NCBI GenBank assembly: GCA_038234975.1
Contig: JBBSUK010000002.1
Location: 8,051 to 72,050 of the forward strand
Source: Schlegelella_A sp038234975
Lineage (GTDB): Bacteria; Pseudomonadota; Gammaproteobacteria; Burkholderiales; Burkholderiaceae_C
Reading direction: 5' to 3'
DNA length: 64,000 nt
Shown here: positions 53,880 to 62,764 of the stretch, piece by piece
Layout of the letters: every line of letters begins with the position of its first letter
Numbering within the stretch: position 1 is the first letter of the stretch
Position numbers and translations under genes: made by a program
Notes under the pieces: generated by a model
What the model saw: the letters and a program-made list of their open reading frames with translations, nothing else
Databases searched by the model: none
Told to the model about the DNA's origin: nothing

Positions 53880-55079
53880 TCAGGCGGCCGGGTAGCGGCC
53901 CGGCAGCGTCACCCGGAACGTCGTTCCGGACGAGCCGGACCCGACGACATCGACGTGCCCCTCGAGCAGCACGGCGAGCCGGCGCACGATCGCCAGGCCG
54001 AGGCCCTCGCCTTGCGACGGCGTGGCGCCCGGGGCGCCGAGCCCGGGGCCCGTGTCGGCGATGGTGAACCACCACGGGCTCGACGGCGACGCGGACCCGG
54101 CGTCGGCCGACCCGCCCCAGGCGACCGTCACGCCGCCTCGCTCGGTGTAGCGGATCGCGTTGAAGATCAGGTTCTGCGCGATGCGCCGCACCTTCACCGG
54201 GTCGCCCTCGACCTCGAGGACGCTCGGGCCCGCGGCGCCCACGTCCAGGCCCTTGTCGACGGCAGCCGGACGAACGTCGTCGGCGAGCGCGCGCAGCAGC
54301 GCTGCCGCGTCGAAGGCGCCGATCCGGCGCTCCTCCTGCCCCGCCTGGAGCCGCGACAGTTCGGTCACCTCCTCGAGGATCGCGTGCAGCGTGCTGACGT
54401 TGCGGCTGAGCATGGCGAGGAAGTCGTCGCGGCGTTCGGGCGGCAGCGCATCGGCGCCGAGCGTGCGCGTCACGTTCGCCACGACGCCGAGGTTGCCGCG
54501 CAGGTCGTGCGCCGCCTGTCGCCACAGCTCGCCCTGCTGCCGCTCGAGATCGCGCACCGTCGCCAGCGCGCGTTCGAGATCGTGCACGCTGCCGCTGGCC
54601 TGGCGTCGCTGCAGCTCGAAGAACTCCTGGGCGCTGTCGCTCGTCGATTCGCTGACGAAGAAGGCCAGCGTCCGGCGGGCGTCGCGGACCGCAACGGACG
54701 CCGAGTCGGGCAGCGCCGCGGCGCATCGCTCGAACTCGTCGACCAGGCAGCGGTGCAGCGATCCCCATTCACGCGTCAGCTCGTGCAGGTCGTAGCCCTG
54801 CCGCCAGCGCTGCTCTCCGTGCTGTTCCGACACCCGTTGCTGCTCGCGAATCGAGCGCGCGTCGTCGGGAGGCGCGGCGAAAGCGCGCGCCAGCGCCTCC
54901 AGCCACAACGGCATGTGATCCTCGAGTTGACGGCGCGGCAGGAGCCGGTGCGTTCGCAGAAGCGGCTCGGCGGCGATCGCGGCGGTCCAGGCGTCGATGA
55001 CCGCGCGCGCGCGGCCGGCGAACGCGGCGGCGATCGCCTGTCGCGCGTCGTTCAGCGCTTCGTCACCCGCGTCGGCCAT
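53880..55079 (-). CDS. Soluble sensor histidine kinase with RsbRD-like N-terminal domain
   Basis: This 399-residue protein has no membrane helix. Residues about 10-155 form an all-helical domain resembling the RsbRD/RsbU-like N-terminal sensor. A coiled region and the HisKA helix with phosphorylated H191 (AAHDLRGNLG) follow. The ATPase domain has the N box (NLIFNAIRYTERGG), the G1 box DTGPGLG and a G2 box GEGLGLAIV. The partner response regulator is not in the window. It is followed by the DUF1800/DUF1501 genes after about 120 bases. Confidence 0.9.
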   Translation of the reverse strand: MADAGDEALNDARQAIAAAFAGRARAVIDAWTAAIAAEPLLRTHRLLPRRQLEDHMPLWLEALARAFAAPPDDARSIREQQRVSEQHGEQRWRQGYDLHELTREWGSLHRCLVDEFERCAAALPDSASVAVRDARRTLAFFVSESTSDSAQEFFELQRRQASGSVHDLERALATVRDLERQQGELWRQAAHDLRGNLGVVANVTRTLGADALPPERRDDFLAMLSRNVSTLHAILEEVTELSRLQAGQEERRIGAFDAAALLRALADDVRPAAVDKGLDVGAAGPSVLEVEGDPVKVRRIAQNLIFNAIRYTERGGVTVAWGGSADAGSASPSSPWWFTIADTGPGLGAPGATPSQGEGLGLAIVRRLAVLLEGHVDVVGSGSSGTTFRVTLPGRYPAA

Positions 55080-55122
55080 GGCGTCCCGTTCCTTCCGGAG
55101 GCGAATTGTGCGCGACCGCGCC

Positions 55123-56754
55123 TCAGGTGATCGGCGCCGGGTTGAAGAGCACGAGCGCGTTGGCCAGGCCGTGCCGCTCGGCGCAGGTCGGCTCGCCGCT
55201 CGCCGTCGCCAGGACCAGCCGGAACAGCGCCCAGCCGGCCTCCTCGACCGTCATCGCGCCGGTGGCGACCGCGCCGGCGTCGAGGTCCATCAGGTCGTGC
55301 CAGCGGCGCGCCAGCTCGCTGTTCGTCGCGACCTTGATCACCGGCACCGCCGCCAGGCCGTACGGTGTGCCGCGGCCGGTGGTGAAGACGTGCACGTTCA
55401 TGCCGGCGGCGAGCTGCAGCGTGCCGCAGACGAAGTCGCTCGCCGGCGTTGCGGCGTAGACCAGGCCGCGGGCGATGCCGCGGTCGGCCAGGCGCTCGCC
55501 CCGCGAGAGCACGCCGTCGATCGGGCCGCTGCCGGACTTGACGATCGAGCCCATCGCCTTCTCGACGATGTTCGACAGGCCCCCGGCCTTGTTGCCCGGC
55601 GTGGTGTCGGCGCTGCGATCGGCGCCGCCGCGCGCGAGGTAGGCGTCGGTCCACGCCATCTCGCGCACGAGCGCCTCGGCGACTTCGTCGTTCGCCGCTC
55701 GGCCGACCAGCTGGTCGATGCCGTCGCGCACTTCCGTGTTCTCCGAGAACAACACGGTCGCGCCGGCGCGCACCAGCAGGTCGGTGCACCAGCCGACCGC
55801 CGGGTTGGCGGTGGCGCCGGAGAACGCGTCGCTGCCGCCGCACTGCACGCCGACGACCAGCGCCGACGCCGGCACCGGCTCGCGGCGACGCGCGTTCAGC
55901 CGCTCGAGATGGACGGCGGCACGGGCAACGATCGCGTCCTGCATCGCCTGGTAGCCGACGTGGGCGCTGTCCTGGAGGCGGACGAGGTCGACGCTGCCGC
56001 TTGCCGCGACACCGGTCCCTCCGTCGCGCTCGTCGCGGATCGCGAACGTGCCCGGCGGCATCAGCCGCTCCGGCTGCAGCTTCTCGCAGCCCAGGCTCAC
56101 CAGCATCGGCTCGCCGCCGAAATTCGGGTTGCGGGCGATGTTGCGCAGGGTGCGGATCGGGATCGCGGCGTCGGGCGCGTCGATGGCGACGCCGCAGCCG
56201 TAGCCATGCTCGATGGCGACCACGTCGTCGACGTTCGGGAACCTCGGCAGCAGCTCGGCCTTGATCCGCGCCACGGCCAGAGCGACGACGCCGGCGACGC
56301 ACTGCACCGTCTCGCTGACGGCGAGGATGTTGCGCGTGCCGACGCTGCCGTCGGCGTTGCGATAGCCGAGGAACGTGTGGCCTTCCAGCGGCGGCAGCGC
56401 TGGCGGCGGGCGACGCGCCAGCCCGTCGAGCGACGGTGCGTCGGGCATGGCGAGGCGCCGCTCGTGCACCCAAGCGCCGGCCGGGATCGGCTCGCGGGCG
56501 CGACCGATGACGACGCCGTAGCGGCGCACCGCGTCGCCGGCGGCGAGGTCGGCGAGCGCGAACTTGTGTCCGGCGGGGACCGCCTCGTGCAGCACCAGGC
56601 CGTCGGCCGGGCCGCCGTCGAAGCGCGCTCCGGCGGACAGGCCGCCCGCGTCGGCGACGATGGCGACGTTGTCGCGCGGGTCCATCACGAGGCAGAGCGG
56701 ACCCGCCTGCGGGCCCGGGTTCGCGTTTGCGGCAATGGCCGAGGGCTCTCGCAT
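55123..56754 (-). CDS. garD: Galactarate dehydratase
   Basis: This 543-residue enzyme has an N-terminal SAF domain (about 25-110; PAGHKFALADL) and a UxaA-like catalytic domain. GYRNADGSVGTRN, HGYGCGVAIDAP, NPNFGGEPMLVSLGCEKLQPE, VQCGGSDAFSGATANPAVG and a C-terminal LFNPAPIT agree with E. coli GarD along most of its length. It removes water from galactarate to give 5-keto-4-deoxyglucarate. It is divergent from a Bug-type binding protein, and glucarate dehydratase, which makes the same product, lies at 62761. Confidence 0.93.
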   Translation of the reverse strand: MREPSAIAANANPGPQAGPLCLVMDPRDNVAIVADAGGLSAGARFDGGPADGLVLHEAVPAGHKFALADLAAGDAVRRYGVVIGRAREPIPAGAWVHERRLAMPDAPSLDGLARRPPPALPPLEGHTFLGYRNADGSVGTRNILAVSETVQCVAGVVALAVARIKAELLPRFPNVDDVVAIEHGYGCGVAIDAPDAAIPIRTLRNIARNPNFGGEPMLVSLGCEKLQPERLMPPGTFAIRDERDGGTGVAASGSVDLVRLQDSAHVGYQAMQDAIVARAAVHLERLNARRREPVPASALVVGVQCGGSDAFSGATANPAVGWCTDLLVRAGATVLFSENTEVRDGIDQLVGRAANDEVAEALVREMAWTDAYLARGGADRSADTTPGNKAGGLSNIVEKAMGSIVKSGSGPIDGVLSRGERLADRGIARGLVYAATPASDFVCGTLQLAAGMNVHVFTTGRGTPYGLAAVPVIKVATNSELARRWHDLMDLDAGAVATGAMTVEEAGWALFRLVLATASGEPTCAERHGLANALVLFNPAPIT

Positions 56755-56807
56755 CGCCCACAGTCTAGGCTTCGCCCAAGCTGGAACGGCTCGCCGCCGA
56801 ATGCATC

Positions 56808-57782
56808 ATGCCGATCGACCGACGAACCTTCGCCGCCGCCCTCGCGAGCCTCGCCGCCACCCCGGTCGCACCGGCATTCGCCCAGGGCAAATGGCCGGCC
56901 AAGCCCATCACCTGGATCGTGCCCTTCCCGCCCGGCGGTACCACCGACATCCTGGCCCGCCTGATCGGGGCGAAGCTGGGGCCCGCGCTCGGCACGACCC
57001 TCGTGATCGACAACACGGGCGGTGCCGGCGGCAGCGTCGGCTCCGAGCTGGCGGCTCGCGCTGCGCCCGACGGCTACACGATGCTCGGCGGCACGATCAG
57101 CTCGCACGCCATCAACATCAGCCTCTACCCCAAGCTCGGCTACGACCCGACCAAGTCGTTCGACCCGGTGGCGCTGATCGGCACCAACCCGACGGTGCTC
57201 GTCGTCAACCAGGCGAGCCCGTACAAGACGCTCGCCGACATCATCGCCGCCGGCAAGGCGAAGAAGCCGCTGACCTCGGCGTCGGCCGGCAACGGCACCT
57301 CGCAGCACCTCTCGCTCGAGCTGCTGAAGAACAAGACCGGGATCGACATCACGCACATCCCATACAAGGGCTCCGGCCCGGCGATCCAGGACGTGATGGG
57401 CGGCCAGGTCGACATGATGTTCGACACGACTGTCGTCGCCGGGCCGCACATCGAGAGCGGCAAGCTGCGCGCGCTCGCCGTCACGTCCGCCAAGCGATTG
57501 CCGTCGCTGCCGAACGTGCCGACCGTCGCCGAGACGGTGCCCGGCTACGAGGTGATCTCGTGGCAGGCGGTGTTCGTGCCGGCGGGCACGCCCAAGCCGA
57601 TCGTCACGCGGCTGCACGAGGAGATCGCCAGGATCCTGAAGGAGCCGGAGATGCAGGAACGCCTGGGCCGGCTCGGCATGCAGGGTGCCGACATGACGAT
57701 CCAGCAGGTCGGCGACTTCCAGCGCGCCGAGGTCGCCAAGTGGGCGCAGGTGATCAAGTCAGCCAACATCAAGGTCGAATGA
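56808..57782 (+). CDS. Bug/TctC-type substrate-binding protein (second copy)
   Basis: This 324-residue exported protein has a Tat-like start (DRRTFAAALA) and a signal end near AFAQ. The Bug landmarks are KWPAKPITWIVPFPPGGTTD, IDNTGGAGGSVGSELAA and IPYKGSGPAIQDVMGGQVDMM. Its neighbours garD (divergent) and gudD suggest sugar diacids such as glucarate or galactarate as ligand, which is inference. Its stop overlaps the ATG of a cardiolipin-synthase-like gene (ATGA). No TctAB permease genes are nearby. Confidence 0.93.
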   Translation: MPIDRRTFAAALASLAATPVAPAFAQGKWPAKPITWIVPFPPGGTTDILARLIGAKLGPALGTTLVIDNTGGAGGSVGSELAARAAPDGYTMLGGTISSHAINISLYPKLGYDPTKSFDPVALIGTNPTVLVVNQASPYKTLADIIAAGKAKKPLTSASAGNGTSQHLSLELLKNKTGIDITHIPYKGSGPAIQDVMGGQVDMMFDTTVVAGPHIESGKLRALAVTSAKRLPSLPNVPTVAETVPGYEVISWQAVFVPAGTPKPIVTRLHEEIARILKEPEMQERLGRLGMQGADMTIQQVGDFQRAEVAKWAQVIKSANIKVE

Positions 57783-59074
57783 CGTCCGCCCCGCCAGCCT
57801 GGGTGCCGTTCGCGACGACGGTCCTCGTCACCGCAGCGGTGACGGCCGTTGCCGTGCTGCTCGCGGTCAGCCTCGGCGGCGGCGAGAAGAAGGTCGAACG
57901 CCGCCTCAGCCATCTCCACGGCGTCGACGATCCGCAGTTCGCCCGCGAGCTCGGCGTCCTCCTCGGCCCGCCGCTGCTCGACGGCAACCGCGTGCGGACG
58001 CTGAAGAACGGCGACGAGATCTTCCCGGCGATGCTGCGGGCCATCGCCGACGCCCGGCGCACCATCACCTTCGAGACCTACATCTACTGGTCGGGCGACA
58101 TCGGCCGGGCGTTCGCCGATGCGCTGTCGCAGCGTGCCCGTGCCGGCGTCAAGGTCCACGTCCTGCTCGACTGGCTCGGCAGCGTGAAGATGGACGAGAA
58201 GATGCTCGCCGAGTTGACCGCCGCCGGGGTCGAGGTGCGGCGCTTCCACGAGCCGCGCCCCTGGCAGTTGCAGCGGATCAACAACCGCACCCACCGCAAG
58301 CTGCTGGTCGTCGACGGTGCCCTCGCGTACACCGGCGGCGTCGGCATCGCGCCCGAGTGGACCGGCCACGCCCAGGACCCCGATCACTGGCGCGACACCC
58401 ACTTCGAGCTGGCCGGCCCCGCGGTGGCGCAGGTGCAGTCGGTCTTCCTCGACAACTGGACCAAGGTGACCGGCGCCGTGCCGCACGGCGCGGACTACTT
58501 CCCGGCGCTCGCCCCCGAAGGCGCGATGCGGGCGCAGATGTTCAGCAGCTCGCCGACCGGCGGCAGCGCCAGCATGGAGCTGATGTACCTGATGACGATC
58601 GCCGCGGCCACGCGATCGATCGACCTGTCGGCGTCGTACTTCGTTCCGAGCGAGCTCCTGCGCGGGGCGATGCTCGAGGCGATCCGTCGCGGCGTGCGGG
58701 TGCGCATCGTCGTGCCGGGCGAGCACATCGACTCCGACGTGGTGCGCAGCGCGTCGCGCGCGAGCTGGGGACCGCTCCTGGCCGCGGGTGCGACGATCGC
58801 CGAGTACCGGCCAACGATGTTCCACGTCAAGTCGATGGTCGTCGACGGCTTGCTCGTCTCGGTCGGGTCGACCAACTTCGACAACAGGTCGCTGCGCCTG
58901 AACGACGAGGCCACGCTCAACATCTACGACGCCGGGTTCGCCGCGCAGCAGACCGCCATCTTCGAGTCCGACCTGGCGCAGGCCACGCCGATGAGCTACG
59001 CGCAGTGGCAGGCCAGGCCGTGGCGCGAGAAGCTCGGCGACAAGGTCGCGTCGCTGCTGGGCTCGCAGCTCTGA
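57779..59074 (+). CDS. Phospholipase D family protein, cardiolipin synthase-like (paralogue 2)
   Basis: This 431-residue protein is almost the same length as the paralogue at 172-1470 and matches its layout. It has one N-terminal helix, an NGDEIFPAML segment, FETYIYWSGDIG, a first HKD in THRKLLVVDG and a second in FHVKSMVVDG followed by GSTNFDNR. It should transfer phosphatidyl groups at the inner membrane. Its ATG overlaps the binding-protein stop (ATGA), an odd partner for a lipid enzyme, and a lipoprotein gene follows 40 bases later. Confidence 0.9.
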   Translation: MTSAPPAWVPFATTVLVTAAVTAVAVLLAVSLGGGEKKVERRLSHLHGVDDPQFARELGVLLGPPLLDGNRVRTLKNGDEIFPAMLRAIADARRTITFETYIYWSGDIGRAFADALSQRARAGVKVHVLLDWLGSVKMDEKMLAELTAAGVEVRRFHEPRPWQLQRINNRTHRKLLVVDGALAYTGGVGIAPEWTGHAQDPDHWRDTHFELAGPAVAQVQSVFLDNWTKVTGAVPHGADYFPALAPEGAMRAQMFSSSPTGGSASMELMYLMTIAAATRSIDLSASYFVPSELLRGAMLEAIRRGVRVRIVVPGEHIDSDVVRSASRASWGPLLAAGATIAEYRPTMFHVKSMVVDGLLVSVGSTNFDNRSLRLNDEATLNIYDAGFAAQQTAIFESDLAQATPMSYAQWQARPWREKLGDKVASLLGSQL

Positions 59075-59114
59075 CCGGCGTCGGCAACGCCGGCGCCTCA
59101 CCAGGAGACTCGCC

Positions 59115-60278
59115 ATGCACCGATGGATCGCCCGACTCGCCGCTGCCGTCGGCACGGCGGTGCTCACCGCCTGCGCGAGCCCGCCGCCGCCGATCGGCAA
59201 CCTCGACACGCTGCTCGCCCCCGGCCGCTTCGCACCGCCCGCACAGCCGGTCTCGACCGACCACGTGCTCGATGCGAACGAGGCGATGCGCCGCTTCCTG
59301 CAGGTCGACATGGCGCCGACGTTGCGCGTCAACGGCCCTCAGAAGGGCCTCGTCGAGGCCCTCTACCGGCGCACCCAGCTGCAGCTCGAGTACGACGCGG
59401 TGGCGACCAAGACCGCCGCCCAGGCCTTCGACGCGCGATCGGGCAACTGCCTGTCGCTGGTGCTGATGACGGCCGCCTTCGCCAAGGAGCTCGGCGTGCC
59501 GGTGCGCTATCAGAGCGCCTGGCTCGACGAGACATGGAGCCGCTCCGGGACGCTGCTGCTGGCCAGCGGCCACGTCAACATCACGCTCGGCCGCCGGGTG
59601 ATCGACGTCGGCACCGCGCGCGACCTCTCGCCGCTGACGATCGACTTCCTTCCGTCGGCAGACATTCGCGGGCTGCGCATCCGCGAGATCGACGAGGCGA
59701 CGGTGCTGGCGATGTACGCCAACAACCGCGCCGCCGAGGCGCTGGCGGCCGGCAGGCTCGACGACGCCTACGCATGGTCGGTCGAGTCGCTGCGGCGCGA
59801 CCCGTCTTTCCTGTCGGCTGCGAACACGCTGGGCGTGGTGTATCTGCGCCACGGCGACCTCGCGGACGCCGAGCGGGTGTTCACGCGTGTCCTCGCCCGG
59901 GAGCCCGAGCAGACCCGGGCGCTGGCCAACCTGGCCGAGACCTACGAGCGACAGGGGCGCGTCGTGGATGCAGCGCCGCTGCGCGCGCGACTCGCGGCGA
60001 TCGAGCCGTACCCGCCGTTCCACTTCTTCGACCTCGGCCTCGCCGCGACCCGCCGCGACGACTGGCGGCTGGCCCGCAGCTACTTCGAACGCGAGGTCGC
60101 GCGCGCCGACTACGACCACGAGTCGCACTACTGGCTGGGCGTCGCCGACTTCCGGCTCGGCGACCTGCGCGAGGCGCGCCGGCACCTGCAACGCGCGGTC
60201 GACAACAGCGTGACGCACGGGCAGCACACCCTCTACGCCGCCAAGCTCGCCTGGCTGCAGTCGCGCGCGTCGCAGTGA
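59115..60278 (+). CDS. Lipoprotein with transglutaminase-like and TPR domains
   Basis: This 387-residue protein has lipobox LTAC (C20). A transglutaminase-like cysteine-protease-fold domain (about 55-200) has its Cys in RSGNCLSLVLM and a His in SGHVNITL, with an Asp in VIDVG, giving a plausible catalytic triad. At least four TPR helix pairs follow (about 205-380). It is probably an outer-membrane-facing lipoprotein with peptide- or amide-processing activity. CCAGGAGAC lies about 6 bases before the ATG. Its stop overlaps the start of the acylase gene (GTGA). Confidence 0.85.
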   Translation: MHRWIARLAAAVGTAVLTACASPPPPIGNLDTLLAPGRFAPPAQPVSTDHVLDANEAMRRFLQVDMAPTLRVNGPQKGLVEALYRRTQLQLEYDAVATKTAAQAFDARSGNCLSLVLMTAAFAKELGVPVRYQSAWLDETWSRSGTLLLASGHVNITLGRRVIDVGTARDLSPLTIDFLPSADIRGLRIREIDEATVLAMYANNRAAEALAAGRLDDAYAWSVESLRRDPSFLSAANTLGVVYLRHGDLADAERVFTRVLAREPEQTRALANLAETYERQGRVVDAAPLRARLAAIEPYPPFHFFDLGLAATRRDDWRLARSYFEREVARADYDHESHYWLGVADFRLGDLREARRHLQRAVDNSVTHGQHTLYAAKLAWLQSRASQ

Positions 60279-62764
60279 GCCGGCCCGAGTCGCCGCCGCG
60301 ACGGAGGCGCCGCCGCTGGCCGGTCGTCGCCGCGGCCGTGCTCACCGCCGTGCCGGTGGCGATCGTCGTCGGCGTGTGGCTGTTCCTGCGCGGCAGCCTG
60401 CCGGCACTCGACGGCCGCCTGCCGGCCGACGTAAACGCGCCGGTCGAGGTGTCGCGCGACGGGCTCGGCGCCGTCACGGTGCGCGGCGCCGAGCGCGGCG
60501 ACGTCGCCTGGGCGACCGGCTTCGCGCACGCCCAGGACCGCTGGTTCCAGATGGACCTGCTGCGCCGCGCCGGCGCCGGCGAGCTGGCGGCGCTGCTCGG
60601 CCCGAGGCTCGTCGCCATCGACCGCCAGCGACGCATCCACCGCTTCCGCAAGCGTGCCACGGAGGCGCTGGCGACGGTGCCGCCGGCGCAGCGGCTGCTG
60701 CTCGATCGCTACGTCGCCGGCGTCAACGCCGGGCTCGCGGCACTGTCGGCGCGCCCCTTCGAGTACGCGCTGCTGCGGGCGCAGCCGGTGCCGTGGCAGG
60801 CGGCCGATTCGCTGCTCGTCGTCTACGCCATGTACTTCGACCTGCAGGACGACCAGATGGCGCGGCTGCTCAGTCGCGGCCTGCTTCGCGACCACGGCAC
60901 GACCGCCGGGCAGCTCGCCGCGCTGCTGCCCGAGGCCAGCGCCTACGACGCACCGCTCGACGCGCCGGCGATCACGGCGCCATCGCCGCCGCTGCCGGCG
61001 AGCGCGCCGGCGTGGTGGGGTCCGCCGGCCAGCTCGCCGGGGGCGGACCGTACGGCATCGATCGAGCCGACCGACGCGGCGCTGGCCACCGGCAGCAACG
61101 ACGCGGCGATCTCGGGAACGCGCAGCGCCACCGGGGCGGCGATCGTCTCGGTCGACATGCACCTGGCGCTGCGGCTGCCTAATTTCTGGTACCGCACCGT
61201 GCTCGAGGTCGGCGCTCGCGACGCCCCCGCCGCGAGTCGCACGCGGCTGGTCGGCATGACCCTGCCCGGCACGCCGCTCCTGGTCGTCGGCAGCAACGGC
61301 CGGGTCGCGTGGGGGTTCACGAACAGCTACAGCCACGCACTCGACCTGGTCGAGCTCGACCTCGATCCGTCGGCGCCGACGCGCTACCGCACGAGCGGCG
61401 AGGCCTGGTCGACCCTGCGCAGCGTCGACGAGCGCATCGACGTCGCCGGGACGCCGGCCGAAACGCTGCACGTCGAGGAGAGCGAGATGGGCCCGGTGCG
61501 GCGCTGGGGTGGCAAGGCCTACGCCGTCCGCTGGGTCGCGCACGACCCCGGCGCGGCGAGCATGACCTTCGTCGCGATGGAAAGCGCCGCGACCGTCGAC
61601 GACGCGCTCGCCGCCGGCGAGGCCGCCGGGCTGCCGGCGCAGAACCTGATCGCCGGCGACGCCGCGGGCCGCATCGGCTGGACCGTCGCCGGGCCGCTGC
61701 CCGACCGGCGCACCGGCTTCGCGGCGACGTTTCCGCGCGCCGCGTCGGCGCCGGCCGGTGACGCGCAGGACTGGCGTGCCTTCGCGACGACGCATCCGCG
61801 GATCGTCGACCCGCCGTCGGGCCAGCTCTCGACCGCCAACGGCCGTCAGCTCGCCGGCGACGACGCCTCGCGCATCGGCGACGGCGGCTTCGACCTCGGC
61901 GCGCGCGGCCGGCAGCTGCGCGACGGCCTCGCCGCGCTCGGCGCGAAGACCGACGAGGCGGGCGTCTACGGCACGATGCTCGACGATCGTGCGCTCTACC
62001 TCGCGCCGTGGCGCGACCGGCTGCTTCGCGCGCTGGCGAAGGCCCCTGCCGACGCGGCTTCGGCGACGCAGCGGGCCGAGTTCGAGCGCGTCGTCGCCTC
62101 GACGTGGACCGGTCGCGCCAGCGTCGATTCCGCCGCCTACACGCTGACCCGGGCCTGGATCGGCGCCCTCTACCGGCGCCTGTTCGGCAGCATCGACGAG
62201 ACGCTGCGCGCGGTCGACGCCGAAGCGTCGTTCGCGCGCGCCACGCCGCGCTGGCCGGCGGTGGTCGCGCGACTGCTCGACGAGCGGCCGCCCGGATGGC
62301 TGCCGGCCGGTGCGCGCGACTGGCACGAGGTGGAGCTCGCCGCCGTCGACGACGCGGCCGCCGACGTGCTCGCCGGCATCGGCGTGGCCGGCGCGACCGG
62401 CGACCGCCCGGCCCGCCTCGCAGACGCCCGCTGGGGCCGGCGCAACACGGCGCGCATCGCCCATCCGCTCGCCACGGCACTGCCCCTGGCGTCGCACTGG
62501 CTCGCCGCACCGGCCGACGAGCTGCCCGGGGACAGCCACATGCCGCGTGTCTCGGCGCCGTCGTTCGGTCAATCGGAACGCCTGGTCGTGTCGCCCGGCC
62601 ACGAGGAGACGGGCCTGTTCGCGATGCCCGGCGGGCAGAGCGGCCACCCGATGAGCCCGTGGTTCCTCGCCGGGCATGCGGCGTGGGCCGGCGGCAACCG
62701 CGTTCCGCTGCTGCCCGGACCGGCCGTGCACACCCTGACCCTCATCCGCTCGACCCCCCCATGA
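60275..62764 (+). CDS. Penicillin acylase family (Ntn-hydrolase) protein
   Basis: This 829-residue protein has an N-terminal membrane or signal helix (about 16-38). The alpha-subunit region includes FAHAQDRWFQMDLLRR, and the self-cleavage site is GSN with S274 as the new N-terminal nucleophile. N275 follows, and GSNGRVAWGFTNS near 338-350 is the oxyanion segment. Members hydrolyse amide bonds of acylated compounds such as beta-lactams or acyl-homoserine lactones. The GTG is fixed by the overlap with the lipoprotein gene, and the stop overlaps the gudD ATG (ATGA). The substrate is not known; quorum-signal cleavage is one possibility. Confidence 0.92.
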   Translation: MSRPESPPRRRRRRWPVVAAAVLTAVPVAIVVGVWLFLRGSLPALDGRLPADVNAPVEVSRDGLGAVTVRGAERGDVAWATGFAHAQDRWFQMDLLRRAGAGELAALLGPRLVAIDRQRRIHRFRKRATEALATVPPAQRLLLDRYVAGVNAGLAALSARPFEYALLRAQPVPWQAADSLLVVYAMYFDLQDDQMARLLSRGLLRDHGTTAGQLAALLPEASAYDAPLDAPAITAPSPPLPASAPAWWGPPASSPGADRTASIEPTDAALATGSNDAAISGTRSATGAAIVSVDMHLALRLPNFWYRTVLEVGARDAPAASRTRLVGMTLPGTPLLVVGSNGRVAWGFTNSYSHALDLVELDLDPSAPTRYRTSGEAWSTLRSVDERIDVAGTPAETLHVEESEMGPVRRWGGKAYAVRWVAHDPGAASMTFVAMESAATVDDALAAGEAAGLPAQNLIAGDAAGRIGWTVAGPLPDRRTGFAATFPRAASAPAGDAQDWRAFATTHPRIVDPPSGQLSTANGRQLAGDDASRIGDGGFDLGARGRQLRDGLAALGAKTDEAGVYGTMLDDRALYLAPWRDRLLRALAKAPADAASATQRAEFERVVASTWTGRASVDSAAYTLTRAWIGALYRRLFGSIDETLRAVDAEASFARATPRWPAVVARLLDERPPGWLPAGARDWHEVELAAVDDAAADVLAGIGVAGATGDRPARLADARWGRRNTARIAHPLATALPLASHWLAAPADELPGDSHMPRVSAPSFGQSERLVVSPGHEETGLFAMPGGQSGHPMSPWFLAGHAAWAGGNRVPLLPGPAVHTLTLIRSTPP

